Assembly (NCBI GenBank): GCA_030272585.1 | Contig: BSYQ01000003.1 | Span: 4,464,001-4,528,000, forward strand | Source of the DNA: Bryopsis sp. KO-2023 | Taxonomy: Eukaryota > Chlorophyta > Ulvophyceae > Bryopsidales > Bryopsidaceae | Length of the DNA: 64,000 nucleotides | Reading direction: 5' to 3' | In this document: piece by piece, positions 23,831-36,728 of the stretch | How the letters are laid out: each line of letters opens with the position of its first letter | Position numbering within the stretch: position 1 is the stretch's first letter | Position numbers and translations under genes: made by a program | The notes under the pieces: generated by a model | What the model was told of the DNA's origin: nothing | The model's input: only the letters and a program-made list of their open reading frames with translations | Database searches by the model: none

Positions 23831-26800
23831 TTAGGCTGCCTTCAATTTATCGGCTTCCCTTTGCACGTGACTCTTCAGATTGATCATCGGCGTCAGCAAA
23901 AGCAGCGCGCAGCCGCAAGAAATGATCAAAGCAATGAAATAGTAATTCCATCCGTAATTTTTCACAATGATGGAGAGAGGAATTCCGGCATTGGCCGCAC
24001 CCAGATACGCGATCCATCCGAGGAAACCCTCAGAAGCTCCGACAGACTCTTTCCCCACGAGTTCGGCACCGCAAAGGCCGATCAACATCTGCGGGCCGTA
24101 CAGGAAGAATCCCACCATGAAGACGTTCGCCCACTGGGCCCATGCGAGGTTGGCAGGCATTTGCCAGAAAGTGAAAAGCGACACTGCGACTCCCACCGTG
24201 TACAACATCACAACCTGCAATTCATCCAAGAAGGAGGTTCAATTTACACATTATTGATCGGCAGAGAATCAAACTTGAGGGGACGTATGGCACTGTTTTT
24301 TCCCCTTTTCATCTACATAAATATGAAACCTCACCTGCACACGCTTTCCGACAGCTCCTTCGCCTGGGCCGGCCTTGTTGATCATGTAATCGCTGACTCT
24401 TCCGGCGATCAGACTTCCCACCAATCCACCGAGTTCCATGCCGGAAACTCGCACGGCAGCAGATCCAGCATCAGCCACTCCCTTGGCCTAATCACACCAA
24501 GTTGAAAAAAGAGAAAGCCAAACTTGAACCACCCACAAGCAGAACGAATCGACACTGTGTGCAATTTTCAGAAACTACCAATTTCTTCCTGATCTAAAAC
24601 GATTGCTGACCTTGATGAGGTAAAACACGAACCAAGAGGTGACCCCCTGCCGGATCACGTAGACGAAGAAGTAGGTCAGGGCCATTGCCCAGATGTACGG
24701 ATTCTTGAGGACATTCTCCATCAACAGAGTGAGCAAGCTTGGCTTATCCTCCTCCTCCGTCCCTGAATCATCTTTCGCTTCGCTGTCTTTGGACTGCATC
24801 AAAATTTGCATCAACAGTTTATTTTTATTTTATTTTTTTCATTGCATGCTAAACATTGAAAGACCTTGTCGGATGCACTCCACAGTATATTTCCAGGTTG
24901 TGGTTTTACCCACTCCAAAACCACAACGATGTCCCCCCACCCCCCAAAAAAAACGATTTTTCGTTTCTTCTGAATCTTGTACAGAAAATGCACACACCAG
25001 ACTCCATCAGGAAACAACTCCTCCAGAAGACTGTGACCTCACCTCAGAAGGTGCCGGAGCTTCCACTGGTGGAAAGCCCAGCATCTCAGGGTTGTCCTTC
25101 ACAGCGAACAAGACCAGCGCACCGACGACCAATCCGATGCTTCCAGGCAGAAACATACCCCATCGCCATCCATAATTTTTTGCAGCAATTCCGACCACAA
25201 TGGGGGCCAAGAACCCACCCAAATTATGAGCGATATTCCACATTCCCCAGTAGGTTCCACGTTCTCCGGAGGCCCACCAGTTGGTCAAAACTCTCGCACA
25301 GCAAGGGCCACCCAACCCCTTTACATGCACAGTATCAGATTATGAAGAAAGAAAAATTTATTCCCCAGCCACCACCACCTCCTTAGGGGGGGGCTGCTTC
25401 GTCCAGCAGCAGCAAAACGACCACTGTCAATATAAAGGGCCCTCTTTTTTGCGTGGGATTTCTGTCTTGTAATGATAGTTTACTCCAACTATTTCAGGTC
25501 ATTTGTTTTCAGCTTTTTGCTTGAAGTGGATTTTTGGAACTGGAAGTGAAAAAAACGGAATGTTGCAGACGCCTTCAGATGCACGACCAAGAATTGCAAT
25601 CGTTTGATGGATAAGTTTTCCCGATTAATTTTCTCGTTCATGGAGTCTCAAAGAATCCCCTCCTATTCACAAACCTTCATTTTTTCAAATGCACACCCTG
25701 ATCGCCCTGTCTCAACCCCACCTGAAGCAGTCCATTCAGCGCCCAGAAGCAGCAGAACCAGGTAAGAGAGGCTCCGAACCCAAAGCAAATGTTAACGGCG
25801 GCGGTGGCCATCAGCCCGCAACCCAGGAGGGTGTGTGCTGCGGTTCTTGCCCCCAGCACTCCGGAGGCGAATTTGCTGAATCCGTAAAAAATGGGGAACA
25901 CGCTGGTCATCGCACCCACTTGCGTGATGTCCATGTTCAGCGCAGGATCCGCCACCATGACAGGCGCAGCGAATGTTAAACTGTTCCTCGTGAGGTAGTA
26001 GCAAGAATATCTGACAGGGCAAAAGCAACAAAAATGAGCGAAAAATCGAAGGATCTTTTTTTTTTTTTGGGGGGGGGGGGGGAGTTAGAGGGGGAGAGGG
26101 GGTTCAATGCTGCAACTTCTTTTTCAGATAATTCCATCACATCGCTGATTTTTTCTTGTGTGGGTTTTTTTTTGTGGCGTCGATCTGCCCCTTTGTAAAC
26201 ATCATTTTCCACTTTGTGTGCACCCTTCTTGTTTAAAGAATTGGGCGCATGTCCAATCAAAAGTTTTGAAAAGGCATTCTCAAAGGAAGTTTGGAGCTGA
26301 ATTCAGGTGTACCCGATGACAATGCCAGCAAACACGATAAATCTTCTCAGAACAAATTCTTTGGAATAATTGGCAGTTGAGGTTGCAGCCACATCCTGCG
26401 CAGGAAATGCACACTCACTTTAAAAAAAACTCACTTGTGCTGTGTAGAATTCAACACTGGAACGATTGTGAAAGCTGAGCAGTCATGTCAAGAATTCCAT
26501 TCTTTTCCCCCTAATGAAACCCCACCAAAACAGTCTTCTTGCACACATAATCCTGGGCTAAGGTGAATTTTATGGGCTTTAGTAATGCAAGTCCATGAAT
26601 TGAGAAGACAAAAAATTTTGAACCTCCCTGCATCTTTTGGAGGGGTGGGTAGGGGGAGATGTCGAATTGGCCATCGATGATCGCGCGACTCACCGCGCTG
26701 CCGTTTCCAGACGCTCCATTTGAAGTGTCAGCGCCTTCGGGAGTCTCGTCGGGGACGTTTGAAATGGCTGGGCTGGGGTCGCTGCTGGCGCTCAAGTGCA

Positions 26801-27348
26801 GCGGACCTTTCAACCGGGACTCGCGCGCTCGACCCACGTGTGAAACGAAAGACGAAGAGAGTGACGGTACGCTGCGAACACGGGTTAAGCACAGTCAGTC
26901 AACGATAAGAGGACCACCCCCCACAGCCGAGACGTCCGATAAAGGGATCGACGAGATCTTGAGATCAGATCTGGACGACGAGAGATATGGAACCCCCTCT
27001 CCTATCCATCCCCTCGAGCAAAAGCTGACGAGCGACCCAGAAAACGTAGCTGAGTAACGAAGCGTTATTTCCGAGCCAGGACTAACCAAAACGTCGTCCC
27101 TCGAAAACAGGGGAACGAAACGATGGCACGATAACACCACCGAGTGTGTGAGACCCCCCTGCGCCAGATCTCACGGAAGGCGGAGTCGAAAAAGATCTCA
27201 AAACTCAGGAAACTATTTACCATCTGCAGCGTCTGGACAGGCCGACGTCCGGCGCAGAAGTGCTGCACACCACTCGACGGGAGCTCAGCGCTGGAGTTCC
27301 CGTTGAGGCGAGCGTTGGCGAGACACTGCGAAGGCTCATGACTGTCAT
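23831..27348 (-). CDS. UhpC/GlpT-type organophosphate:phosphate antiporter with organelle-type leader
   Basis: Eight minus-strand exons (27348-27221, 26871-26694, 26395-26313, 26010-25722, 25318-25043, 24793-24611, 24487-24335, 24214-23831) join in phase to 557 residues. The membrane part is a 12-helix MFS carrier of the organophosphate:Pi antiporter family: GYSCYYLTRNSLTFAAPVM in helix 1, then GFSKFASGVLGARTA, WALNGLLQGLGGPCCARVL, NWWASGERGTYWGMWN and HNLGGFLAP. These match bacterial UhpC closely. Such proteins exchange hexose-6-phosphate or glycerol-3-phosphate for phosphate. About 110 residues precede the first helix: MTVMSLRSVSPTLASTG, a Ser/Arg-rich stretch and VVCSTSA, which look like a plastid or mitochondrial transit peptide without a signal peptide. 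UhpC-type carriers of chlamydial affinity are known in plastid envelopes of Archaeplastida, so a plastid role is the likely inference. The substrate is not proven. A second in-frame ATG lies three codons in. Confidence 0.9.
24940..24953 (-). repeat. C6/A8 homopolymer junction in an intron
   Basis: A short example of the polar junction inside the transporter gene; in the sense direction of that gene it reads T then G. Confidence 0.75.
26056..26082 (+). repeat. T13/G14 homopolymer junction in an intron
   Basis: Thirteen Ts abut fourteen Gs in an intron of the transporter gene, the longest junction in the window, oriented opposite to the gene. Confidence 0.9.
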
Positions 27349-29008
27349 CCTGTGGGGAAAAAAAAACACCGTATTCGAAAATCTAGACCCGAACTGTGGC
27401 TTCCAGGCGAGTCGGAGCCAACCCGCCTTCGACTACAGGTTGGCGTAACGTATTCCCCCGCAGAAAATACCTTGCGACGTATGCGACGAGTCCCACAGCC
27501 AACAGCGCCCTTGCGTTTCGCCAACCAGCTGTTGTCTGTGTGCGTACACAAGACCTCCCCCCAAAAACGGATTATAACGCAAGTTTCGTAATCGCCAAAT
27601 TCCACAGGGAATCGAGCTATTTTCCGCGACCAAACGGCACTCCTCGTCCACAAACACTGTCACAACACAAACCCCACCTAAACTTTTCACCAATTTGGAG
27701 GCCCCAAAATTTCCCAAGGACGAGCAAGGGAGCTCCTGGTGGCTGGGAGCTCCCAAAGACGTCATAGACGTCACTAATGTGCATACAGCGGGCTGCGATG
27801 ATCGATCGATTGGTTGGAACACATGAATGAATGCAGCCAGACCTTCCATCACAACAAAAGTGTTTCAAGAAGCGTTGCTTCTTGCATACAACCCGATGCT
27901 CACAAATATGAGTGTTTTTTTATACATAAAAAAAAACATATTTGGGTGCCTTCCCCCTCATCCTTTTCTCCAAACCGACAGGAAAAAAAAACCAAAAAAA
28001 AGTTGCCTGACTATCAAAATTTTCAAACATATGAACTCGTTCCCATGTCCGTCTCCGCCAGTTGACTAACTTAGCCCCCGGATCTAATGGCAGAGGGGAT
28101 ATGAATGTTATGGTAAGCAGACCCAACTCAATCTCTTCTTTCTTTTTCCCTATATGATCGAAATTTTTTCCCTCCTTCGGACAAATTTTTCACATGACAG
28201 ATATTTCCTCATACTGCCCTCCTCCTCCTCTTCATGTTTTTTTGTTTTTTTTCTTTTCTTTCTATCAAAATCATTAACAGTAGAAGCCCAGCCGTAACGC
28301 GTCATGCGTAGCAGCTTTTCAACCCCCACCCCTCCCAGGGTATTCTGATTCCATGATTTTCTTCTTTCCTTTTCTTTTCTCTTTTTTTTCGCTTTTTTTG
28401 TTTTGCTCTCCGTCATCCCCTCCCCATCTTTTTCTTCCCCCAAAGGCCACATAATTTACAACTTCCATCACAAGACCAAAAGACAACAAAAAACACTGCA
28501 ACAGAAAAATAAAAAAAAAACCAAACACATATGTATATATATATATAATATATTATGCCTTCTATAAACACGTATCCTGATCCCATTTTTAGGTAATCTT
28601 TTTCTTGCTTTTTTTTTCCTTCTTCCCCTTTTCTTGTTCTTGCTTTTTCTCTCAATGCCCAGCCAAGGAAGGACACATACAACCGAGAAAAAGAAAAAAG
28701 AAAAAAGGTTCTTCGGGTAAAACACGCCATCATATCGTTTTCTCGTTCACTCACTCTCTCTCTCTCTCTCTTTCTCTCTTTTTCTTTTACTATCTCTATC
28801 TAGCTTAATGAAATTAACAGTCGACTAAATCGAGCAAAAAAGGGAAGAAAAAAACAGACAGAAAAACAGAAAAATCAAGGGAATGCTTCACCGGGTGCAG
28901 GTAAAAATTGATCATAAGAATTTTCTCCTTTGTTTCAGGTCGTGTTTTTCATTTGGGGGCGTGTGTGTGCGTGTGTGTGGTGCTTCTTCCTTTTCCCTGT
29001 CGTCCAAG
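27349..29008. other. Spacer upstream of the transporter and downstream of the ammonium transporter
   Basis: 27349-27870 is likely promoter/5' UTR of the transporter (minus strand). The rest is pyrimidine-rich 3' flank with a CT microsatellite at about 28751-28779 and TA repeats near 28530-28555. No supported gene. Confidence 0.55.
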
Positions 29009-31361
29009 TTATTCTCTGGAGTATGTTGAAGTGGCGGTCTGAGGCGTCGACGGTAGAGGTTTTGGCGAAGGCACTCCAAGAGGACTTTTCACTTCTTCCA
29101 AATCATATGCAGCCCCTCCATGATGAGAAATATCCAACCCCTGAATTTCTTCTTGCTCAGGGACACGCAACCAATTGACTTCTTTCAGAACGAAAAACAT
29201 TAATCCGCTGACAGTGATGGTCCATGCTCCTATTGCAACAGCCCCCAAAATCTGTACAAAAAGCTGATCTCCCTGCCCTCCGTAGAACACCCCCACATCC
29301 GTCTTTCCTGTACAAGAATCGAACCACAGAGAGAGAGAGATTCAAACGACTGCATGACTGCCATTGAAATAGCAGCATTGGTTTCAGGGTATTCTACAAC
29401 ATTTACCCTTGCACATTTCTGTGGAATTCTGTTTCAATGCACAGATAGATGCCCCAGAAAAAAAAACAAAACAAAACATGAGGAGCAGTTTTTTTGGGGG
29501 GAAAAGAAGGGTACATCGGCAGATTCCATGACACTTCATTGAGATCCGATGATTAATAAAAAATGAGCAAATACAAAAATGTGGCGTTTTGAATATTCGA
29601 AACGAGAAATATTCGAGAAATAGCGAGGATACATTTTCAGAAAACGAACGGGTTTGTCATATCAAGACAATGCAAGTGTGACCAGCGAATTCGGTTTGTG
29701 AGGCAAATAATCAGTAATCTCCGTACTTCCATAGGCTTTGACAAGGTTGGCAGGAGTGGCAAAAAACCCAACAGACAGAACACCCCATAATCCACAGCAG
29801 AAATGAACTGGAGTTGCATCCAAGGGGTCATCAATTCTATATCGGAGCAACAGCTTGGAAGAACCGAAATAGAGAGCCCCTCCAACCATTCCGATGAGGC
29901 AGGCGGCATAGGGTTCAACGACCGAGCAGCCTGAAGTGATGGATACCAGGCCTGCCAAAATCCCTGCGAAGCAAACAGAAAAAAACAACAAATGTGGACA
30001 CGTTCAAGAGACCCCTATACGAACCTACAAAACGAGGAAAACGACGAATAGATAGATATCGGCGTCGAATCGTCTGAAACAGAACGAAAAGCGTCACAAA
30101 TCCTGCAAAAGCGTCACGAGGAGCGAGCAGGCAAAGAAATCTACACGAATCGAAGGACTAGGTATGACGCCGGGAGGGTGCCCACCATTCAGCGCAGGCG
30201 CGACATCGGCTGGACTCCCTGATGCAGCGTTTACGAATAGAACCGTCACGCCGCCAGCAGAAGCCGCCAAAGTTGTCGTCACCGCGATTTTCGACGCGAC
30301 CTCCATGCATTCGTAGAAGCACAGAGTGGAGACGGGGTTGAATCCATACCATCCAAACCAGAGAAGGAAAGTCCCCAGCGTCGCCAGCGCGACGGAGTGC
30401 CCGGGTATCGTTCTGGGACACCCTTTCGAGTCGAAACGCCCGACGCGAGGGCCGAGAAATATGCTTGCCATCAGCGCAGACCCGCCGCCGACCATGTGCA
30501 CCACCCCCGACCCCGCGAAGTCCACCAGCCCCATCGAGTTGTCCAGCACAATGGGATCCCGAAAAGCCGACAACCAACCTTCCCCAGACCAGACCCAGTG
30601 CACCACCACAGGATAGATGAAGCCCGTCATGATGCTGGTGTACGTCAAGTATGCGCGAAACTGGCAACGCTCCGCGACCGCGCCGGACACGATCGTCGCG
30701 GCGGTGGCGGAGAACGCCCATTGGAACAACCACAATCCGTAGAACTTGACCCCGACATCCTCAGCTTTCCACATGAAGAAATGCTGGAAAACAGACAGAA
30801 ATGAACGATATTCGATCTGCGCCCGCCACCATTTGTCAGCAAAGAGCGAAACAGAAATCCAGCAACTACCCTGCCTCCAATGAAAACATTCGGTTTCGCG
30901 CCACCTTCTCCGAAAGCTAAGGAGTAGCCCAGCGCCCACCAGATGATCGCCCCGACACACGCGTCGAGGACATTCTGTTGCACACCACACAACGACGTGA
31001 CTTCCGACACCAGAAACGAACCGGGTTTCGTTCAACCAGCCCACCCCCTCCGGCGTACCGTACAGCACGCGCTGGTACCTTGAGTAAGATATTCTTTGTG
31101 TTCTTCGACCTTACGGTCCCAGCTTCCAGCAGCGCGAACCCCGCCTGAACAGCACGACGTCGAAAGGTGTTTTTCAGTGCCTAGCCGAGATCCTGCAAAG
31201 GACACGGCGCTGTTCATATCATTTCTATTTACCTGCATAAAGAAAACGAGGTACGCTCCGAGCAGTAACCACAGAATCGTCAGGTCCTCATCTAAATTCG
31301 AGTTTATGGGGGCGCTGGGGGCGAGCAGGCCCCTAGCCGCAGAAGAGTGGAGGGTTTCCAT
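29009..31361 (-). CDS. amt: Ammonium transporter (AMT/Mep/Rh family, AMT1-like)
   Basis: Moves ammonium across the plasma membrane. Six minus-strand exons (31361-31233, 31144-31079, 30974-30870, 30783-30186, 29963-29727, 29307-29009) give 477 residues, typical for the family. In order: LTILWLLLGAYLVFFMQAGF in helix 1, ALLEAGTVRSKNTKNILLKN, DACVGAIIWWALGYSLAFG, QWAFSATAATIVSGAVAER, the family signature region GLVDFAGSGVVHMVGG with the first pore histidine, LLWFGWYGFNPVST, LNGILAGLVSITSGCSVVEP, DDPLDATPVHFCCGLWGV with the second pore histidine, and EEEIQGLDISHHGG-like text (EQEEIQGLDISHHGGAAYD) in the cytosolic tail, the segment that in plant AMTs carries the regulatory threonine (here Ser/His). 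The N-terminus has no cleavable leader. The fourth exon at 598 bases is far longer than the others. Confidence 0.97.
29489..29501 (+). repeat. T7/G6 homopolymer junction in an intron
   Basis: Short T-then-G junction in the last intron of the ammonium transporter gene. Confidence 0.7.
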
Positions 31362-31970
31362 AGGGTGTGTAGTTGTCGCGACGGATAGCCTGGACGACTG
31401 TCGTGTTTGTGTCCGGCCGCATTGTGGACTCTTTTTTGCAAAAAAGGCGCCTAAAGTAGAGGCTTCTTAGTCACCCACATTTTGCTGTAATTGAAATGAC
31501 AATCAGCAAGAGGATTTGTTTCAGCTGGACGGTCGTTTTGCCTAGCTTTCTGCGAACAGTGTTGATTTTGGTTTTGGACGGTGGTCGCGAATTTGGAGCA
31601 TCGATCTCAGGATTCGTTGCTCGTATTGGCCCTGAGCGATTCTTCCACTCAGTCTGTACTTTACTCTTTGTCATTTTACAGTACAAACAAAAGAAATCAC
31701 CAGTGGAAAGCAAAGGCCGCCTACTGGTACCGTTTCTTCGATCTTGAGAAACTCACTTCAGCCGTCAAGAATCGGAAAAATAGCTAATGTTTGTTTCAGA
31801 AAATTGCTGTCAAGTGCTTGGTCAATCCCTGTCGCTTGTCAGAGTTCATAATCCAGGGCAGAGCCTTACAACCACCACGACCCCAGTTTAAAAGCAAACG
31901 CTAGCACCGTTCACGCATCTTGATCGACAAGATTTCCCCTGCGATTCCCCTATGGATGAATCCTCGACAC
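31362..31970. other. Spacer between ammonium transporter and flippase genes
   Basis: About 600 bases with promoter/5' UTR of the ammonium transporter on one side and the flippase 3' UTR on the other (both genes on the minus strand). No coding signal seen. Confidence 0.6.
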
Positions 31971-34900
31971 CTAAACGCTGTTAAAATGCGAGCTCGAGCC
32001 AGAATGCTGCCCCTCCGAACCACTAGAACCTGCAATCCTCAAATCACCTGGAAGGCCCTCCCCATCTGGCACATCGACACCCTCCAAATTCCCCTGAGAT
32101 TGTGATCGATGCCGGTAAGGATTCGACGAAAGCTCTCTTTCCAACTTAGCAACAACAGGATGGCGGCTGACCCCCCTCGCTTCGTGCTCAATCTGGTCCA
32201 AAGTTGACTTCGGAGTGAAATAGCTAAGACTCCCAGGAGCATCACCCGGCACGTAACCTCTGTTCATGCTTGTTCGCCGCCCCAACTGAACGAGGGAAGG
32301 CACCTCTTCCAACGACACCGTCCTGCGCGTTTTTTTCTTCTTATCGCACACCTTCAGTCCGTTTTTCTTTTCCAGTTTTGTGAGCTCTTGAATGATGTGG
32401 TGGTCTTCGGGAAGGAGCAGACGGCGTGCGTTTCGTATCAAAATGTCCGGAATTATGCATACCATCACAGTGAGGGCGATAATGAGATAGAACTGGATGG
32501 TCGTGCCGCTCACTTTCATGAACAGAAGGTGCATGTGGGACGACCAAGCCACAGGAAGAGCCCCGTACACCAGCAGGTAGACGAACCATATCCCGATCGA
32601 CCCCCATATTGCGACGTGGTGCAGGACAGTCCAGTGCTCCAAAATCGATGCCAGTTGCACGTGGACGGTCACCACCACGCAAGAAAACAGAATAGTCCCC
32701 ACCTGCCAGTGGCCATACGTTTCCCCCGATTTTCGATCTGCGTACAGCGCCGTCGACATGAAGACCACGCACATGGTGATAGCAGCATGAAGAAAGCCAT
32801 ACAAGAACCACACGATTCTGACCCAGATATTAAAATATGCGTTCCTCTGTCCTTGGCGATAAAGTTCGGGGAATCGCAGAGATGTCTGTCTGTCAACGTC
32901 CTGATCCAGAAGCCCCACCGCCAGCGGCGCCAGGGACGTGAATATGACATTGTACAAAGACATGTAAAAGTCGTCGTAGATAAGCTGCCCAGAAAACAGT
33001 GTCAAGGCATTGTACAAGAATATCGTCAGCCCGAAGAAGACGTTCTTGTACAAAAAGAAGGCAACCATTCGTGTGATCCTCTTGTAGCACCATCTTCCGT
33101 GAACCAGAAGTAAGGGCTCCAGGAATCTGAATTGCGCTATAGCAAAGTCGCTGGACATCACGGCCTTAAGCACACAGGAAGATACTGTTAACCAACCACA
33201 CACGCGCGCATAACCTTATGGAGCAGGTTCAGAAGTGTAAAAATAGCGTGGGTTTCCACACCTGCATCCCCTCTTGCCCACTGATTCCAACTCCGATATC
33301 CGCTTCTTGAATCATTCCCACATCATTCGCTCCATCTCCAATAGCTAGAGTGACCTCCCCTTTCTTCTTCACCAGGGAGGTTACCTCCGCCTTCTGTTTG
33401 GGCGACACCCGACAGCAGATAACAGATTTGCAACGCGTCCCCACGGACATGAAAGTGCGTCTGACGGGCTTGGCTAAGGCAAAGGTCAGTGCCTTGCCGT
33501 CGATGATGAGTGCGTTCTCGCCGAGGCTATCTTTCTTTTCAGCCTTCAGGAGCGTCAGAATATCTTGCAGCTGTTCGCGAACCTTCTGCCTTGCAAGGCT
33601 TTCGGCCTCTTTGGTTTTCCCTTGGGCCTCGAGCTCCAAAATGGCAGGGATGTCCACACTGACGACATACTGAACCATATCGTCATCCAGCAGGCTGCAT
33701 GCGAATCCAATATTGATGGCAGTTTCTTGCTTGTCCCCTGGAACAAATAAAAGAGATCCTCAGCAGTGACATTGTGAGTTATGTATCTCATTTACTTGCA
33801 TCATTTAAAAGATCCTGGGTTGAAATAGAAAACGCCAGAGCACGGCTTCCAGTCTCGAGCGTCAGAGAAATTGTTTACCTTTTTACCTGTCAAGACCCAA
33901 ATCCGTATTCCTGCTTTCGCAAGGTTCTCGATGCAGCGGGGGACGCCTTCTTGGAGCTGATCTTCGATGGCTGTGCACCCCAAAAGCCTCAGATTCCTTT
34001 CGAGCAGCTCGGCCACATCTTCGACCTTCTTATCTCTGTCAATAACAGAGGTCTTGGCATCGACATACGCAGTCTGCCACTTGTCATACGCCACCGAGTC
34101 AAGCTCGACGTATGAAAGACACAGCGTCCTCAAACCGGCGCCACCGAATTCTTCCATGTGGCGCCGAGTAGCCTCTTTCATCCTCGCGTTCTCCTTATGA
34201 GTAGGATCGAGCCTTTCATAGATCACTGTGTCTGCACCCTTGCAGTAGAGGAATATACGCCCATCTTTTCCACGAAAAACGACGGACATCCGCTTACGAG
34301 TGCTGCTGAACTCCAGGATGTTCAATATCTCGTACTCTGCGTCCTCCACTGTATTTCCCACTCTTTCCCTCACCCTAACAAAAGTTGCCCCTCTGTAATA
34401 GAAGAAGAAACCGAACTTCTTCGCCGCCACAACCAGAGCTTGCTCGTCTGGAGATTCAGCTTCATACGAAATTTTATCCTCCACACGTTCTCCATCAGGT
34501 ATCACAGTGTGACACACCGCCAGCAGACGGAAGAAATGGCGGATGGTGGAAGGATTTCGTTCCGTCACCCATTTTCCCTTCAAGAGTCGCCGATCATAAA
34601 AATTGAAATACGGCTCCTTGATGCGTTCCCTCTCTCCATTCGTTTCCACCTCTAGGATATATCCCAATCTCGTCGCGTTGGTTTTTTCCACTTCGGTGAC
34701 CCCCTCGCCATACACCACGCCGCCAATCGAACACTTGAAAAACTCCATGACGTTTCTGGTTAGAGTGCCTGTCTTATCCGAGAGGATCGTGTGCACCATT
34801 CCAAGCTCCTCATTCAAGTTGGACGTTCTCGCCACAGCAGGGGTATTCGATTCCGCATGATACATTGACTTATCCCGCGCGATGAACATCATCGCCTGGA

Positions 34901-35966
34901 TCACCTTGACAGTTTCTATCGAAACATATAGAGATATCGGGATAAGATATCCATAGATGATGAAACTGGTGACGAAACTTGATACAGCCACTAGAAGAGG
35001 CTTCCCTGGATCGAATTCATCTGAGGGCTCGTCAGGTAAAAGATACCAAGCCTTAGGGCTTATCTCCCGTGTCCAGGTCGCGAAATAGATTGCTCCCCAC
35101 AAGCACATCGTGAACAAGAGGGCGAACATGAACAGGATCACTTTGTCCATTGACCTCTCAATCCTCGTTCTCTTTGATGGTGGATCAGTGGCATTCATCA
35201 TCACTTTCGATTCGTGGCCAGTGTACACGACCAAACCCATGATACTGGGGGTGTTGCGGAGGCTGCATCCCCTCAAAAGCAGTGACGTGGAAGACAGAGG
35301 TATCGTTGCGCTGCCAAAATACATGTTCCCCACAAACGTGTACAGCGATGCGTTAGGGACTTCGCATTCAACGCGGGCGTCAAAAGTGTCGACGCCGTCC
35401 GCCGTCAAGGATGCGGTTTCAGGAACCGCTTTCTTAATCTTCAGATTGCTTTCCCCATCCAGGTTGATAGTTTCGATGAAACAAACGCCATCGTTGTTGT
35501 CCACCGACAGAAAGAGCAAGTCCGCCGGGAAATAGTGATCCTTCTTGACCACCACGATGTCCCCCACACGCACATCTTTCCAACACTTGGGCAGAAATGT
35601 TCTTTTGTCTGTGTCGAATATGTCGACCTTTCTGTTGTTCACCTCAGTATCCGCTTTCAGACGCTTGAAGTCTTCCAATGCCTCCTTTGCAATGGAGATG
35701 CCAAGAACCATCAACAGGGGCGAAAACGTCGTGATTGGGTGGACGGGGCTGTACTCTGTGCATGATAATGCCGCGACGATGGTGAAATAGACGTTTGCGA
35801 TCCTGCGAAACTGCTCATAAAGCGCCTTGGGCAGGAAGGTCACGAAATTATACTTGGTGGTCGACACATAGTTGCGTCCCCGTCCCAGGCTTGGTTTCGA
35901 TCCTGGAGTGGAATTAGCAACAAACACTCTCGTGGATTCTTCTCCTTCGCGGAACCACCAGCGCAT
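31971..35966 (-). CDS. P4-type ATPase (phospholipid flippase)
   Basis: Uses ATP to move phospholipids from the outer to the inner leaflet of plasma or Golgi/endosomal membranes, usually with a CDC50 partner. Three minus-strand exons, 35966-33887, 33737-33262 and 33164-31971, give 1249 residues, full length for the family. Motifs in order: actuator loop INLDGESNLKIKK, P4-specific PISLYVSIETVK in helix 4, phosphorylation site SDKTGTLTRN, SPDEQALV and KGADTVIYERL in the nucleotide domain, IWVLTGDKQETAINIG, and the hinge AIGDGANDVGMIQEAD, then RFLEPLLLVHGRWCYKRI and ten predicted membrane helices overall. The tail is Ser-rich (SSGSEGQHSGSSSHFNSV). I chose the ATG at 35966 (MRWWFREGEESTRV) because the frame farther upstream has no ATG. 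Its 2080-base first exon contrasts with neighbours cut into pieces of about 100-200 bases. Confidence 0.97.
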
Positions 35967-36728
35967 CGCCCCCACTGAACGAACAGTTGACACAGCGCGC
36001 AGTGCCGTGTCTGTTTCCTCCGAATCGCCTTGATATTATCACCCGGTCACGGTTTCATTGAAAGAGCAAAATCTGATGATGGGCACGTAAGCCTAGGCAG
36101 CAGAGACAGCACATGGCGATCAGTTCCTTGTGTATCATGCAAAGACGCCAAAAACCCTAAACATTGAAGCGCCGCTTTTGAAAGGAGGGCGCCCCCCGAA
36201 AAGCATGCAACTTTGAGCAGGTGGGGTGTGCTGATGACGTATGCGTCTTTTCATGGGGCCTGTCGAAAGGGGATTTTTGGTACCTGGTTTTCTTGTGAGT
36301 GGCTGATAAAAAAGAGGTAATGATCTACGACCCTGGTCATTGAGGCGTGCTGGCTCCCCACGGGTCAGTGCTGGCTTGAGCAAAGCAACAAACACAACGG
36401 AAACAACTGCATCTCCTGGATACGTCCAGACATTGTAATAGATTCATCTTGAATGTGTTTTTAGTGGCGCACGCTTGTTCCGCCTCCACATACAGTTTTT
36501 CTTTTTCAACAGGTGGAATTTCCTTCTTGTGGATTGGGAACACAAGAAGCGCATGACCTCCGTGTGGTTTTGTGTGCGTGTATGTGGGGGTGGGTTGGGG
36601 GTGTTGTTCATTGTGCAGGAATGGGTGGTTGGGCGTGTTTTTGTTTGTTTGGGTGCGATGTGTTGGGGAGCATTCAAATCATTGCTGTGTGGAAAATAAA
36701 AGACACGTTGAATCGCCTGTTAAATCCA
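35967..36728. other. Spacer upstream of the flippase gene
   Basis: Promoter/5' UTR of the flippase and 3' flank of the thioesterase gene. 36550-36670 is strongly G/T-rich on the plus strand. No gene seen. Confidence 0.6.

Noticed and set aside
23708-24505. Long plus-strand frame (265 codons)
   Set aside because: It is antisense to the last two exons of the transporter, runs into the pyrimidine tract and the intron, and has no family resemblance.
30158-30733. Minus-strand frame of 191 codons offset within the ammonium transporter
   Set aside because: Another frame of the same exon carries all family motifs.
32388-33113. Plus-strand frame of 241 codons
   Set aside because: Complement of the flippase's membrane domain; His/Arg-rich composition is that of an antisense shadow.
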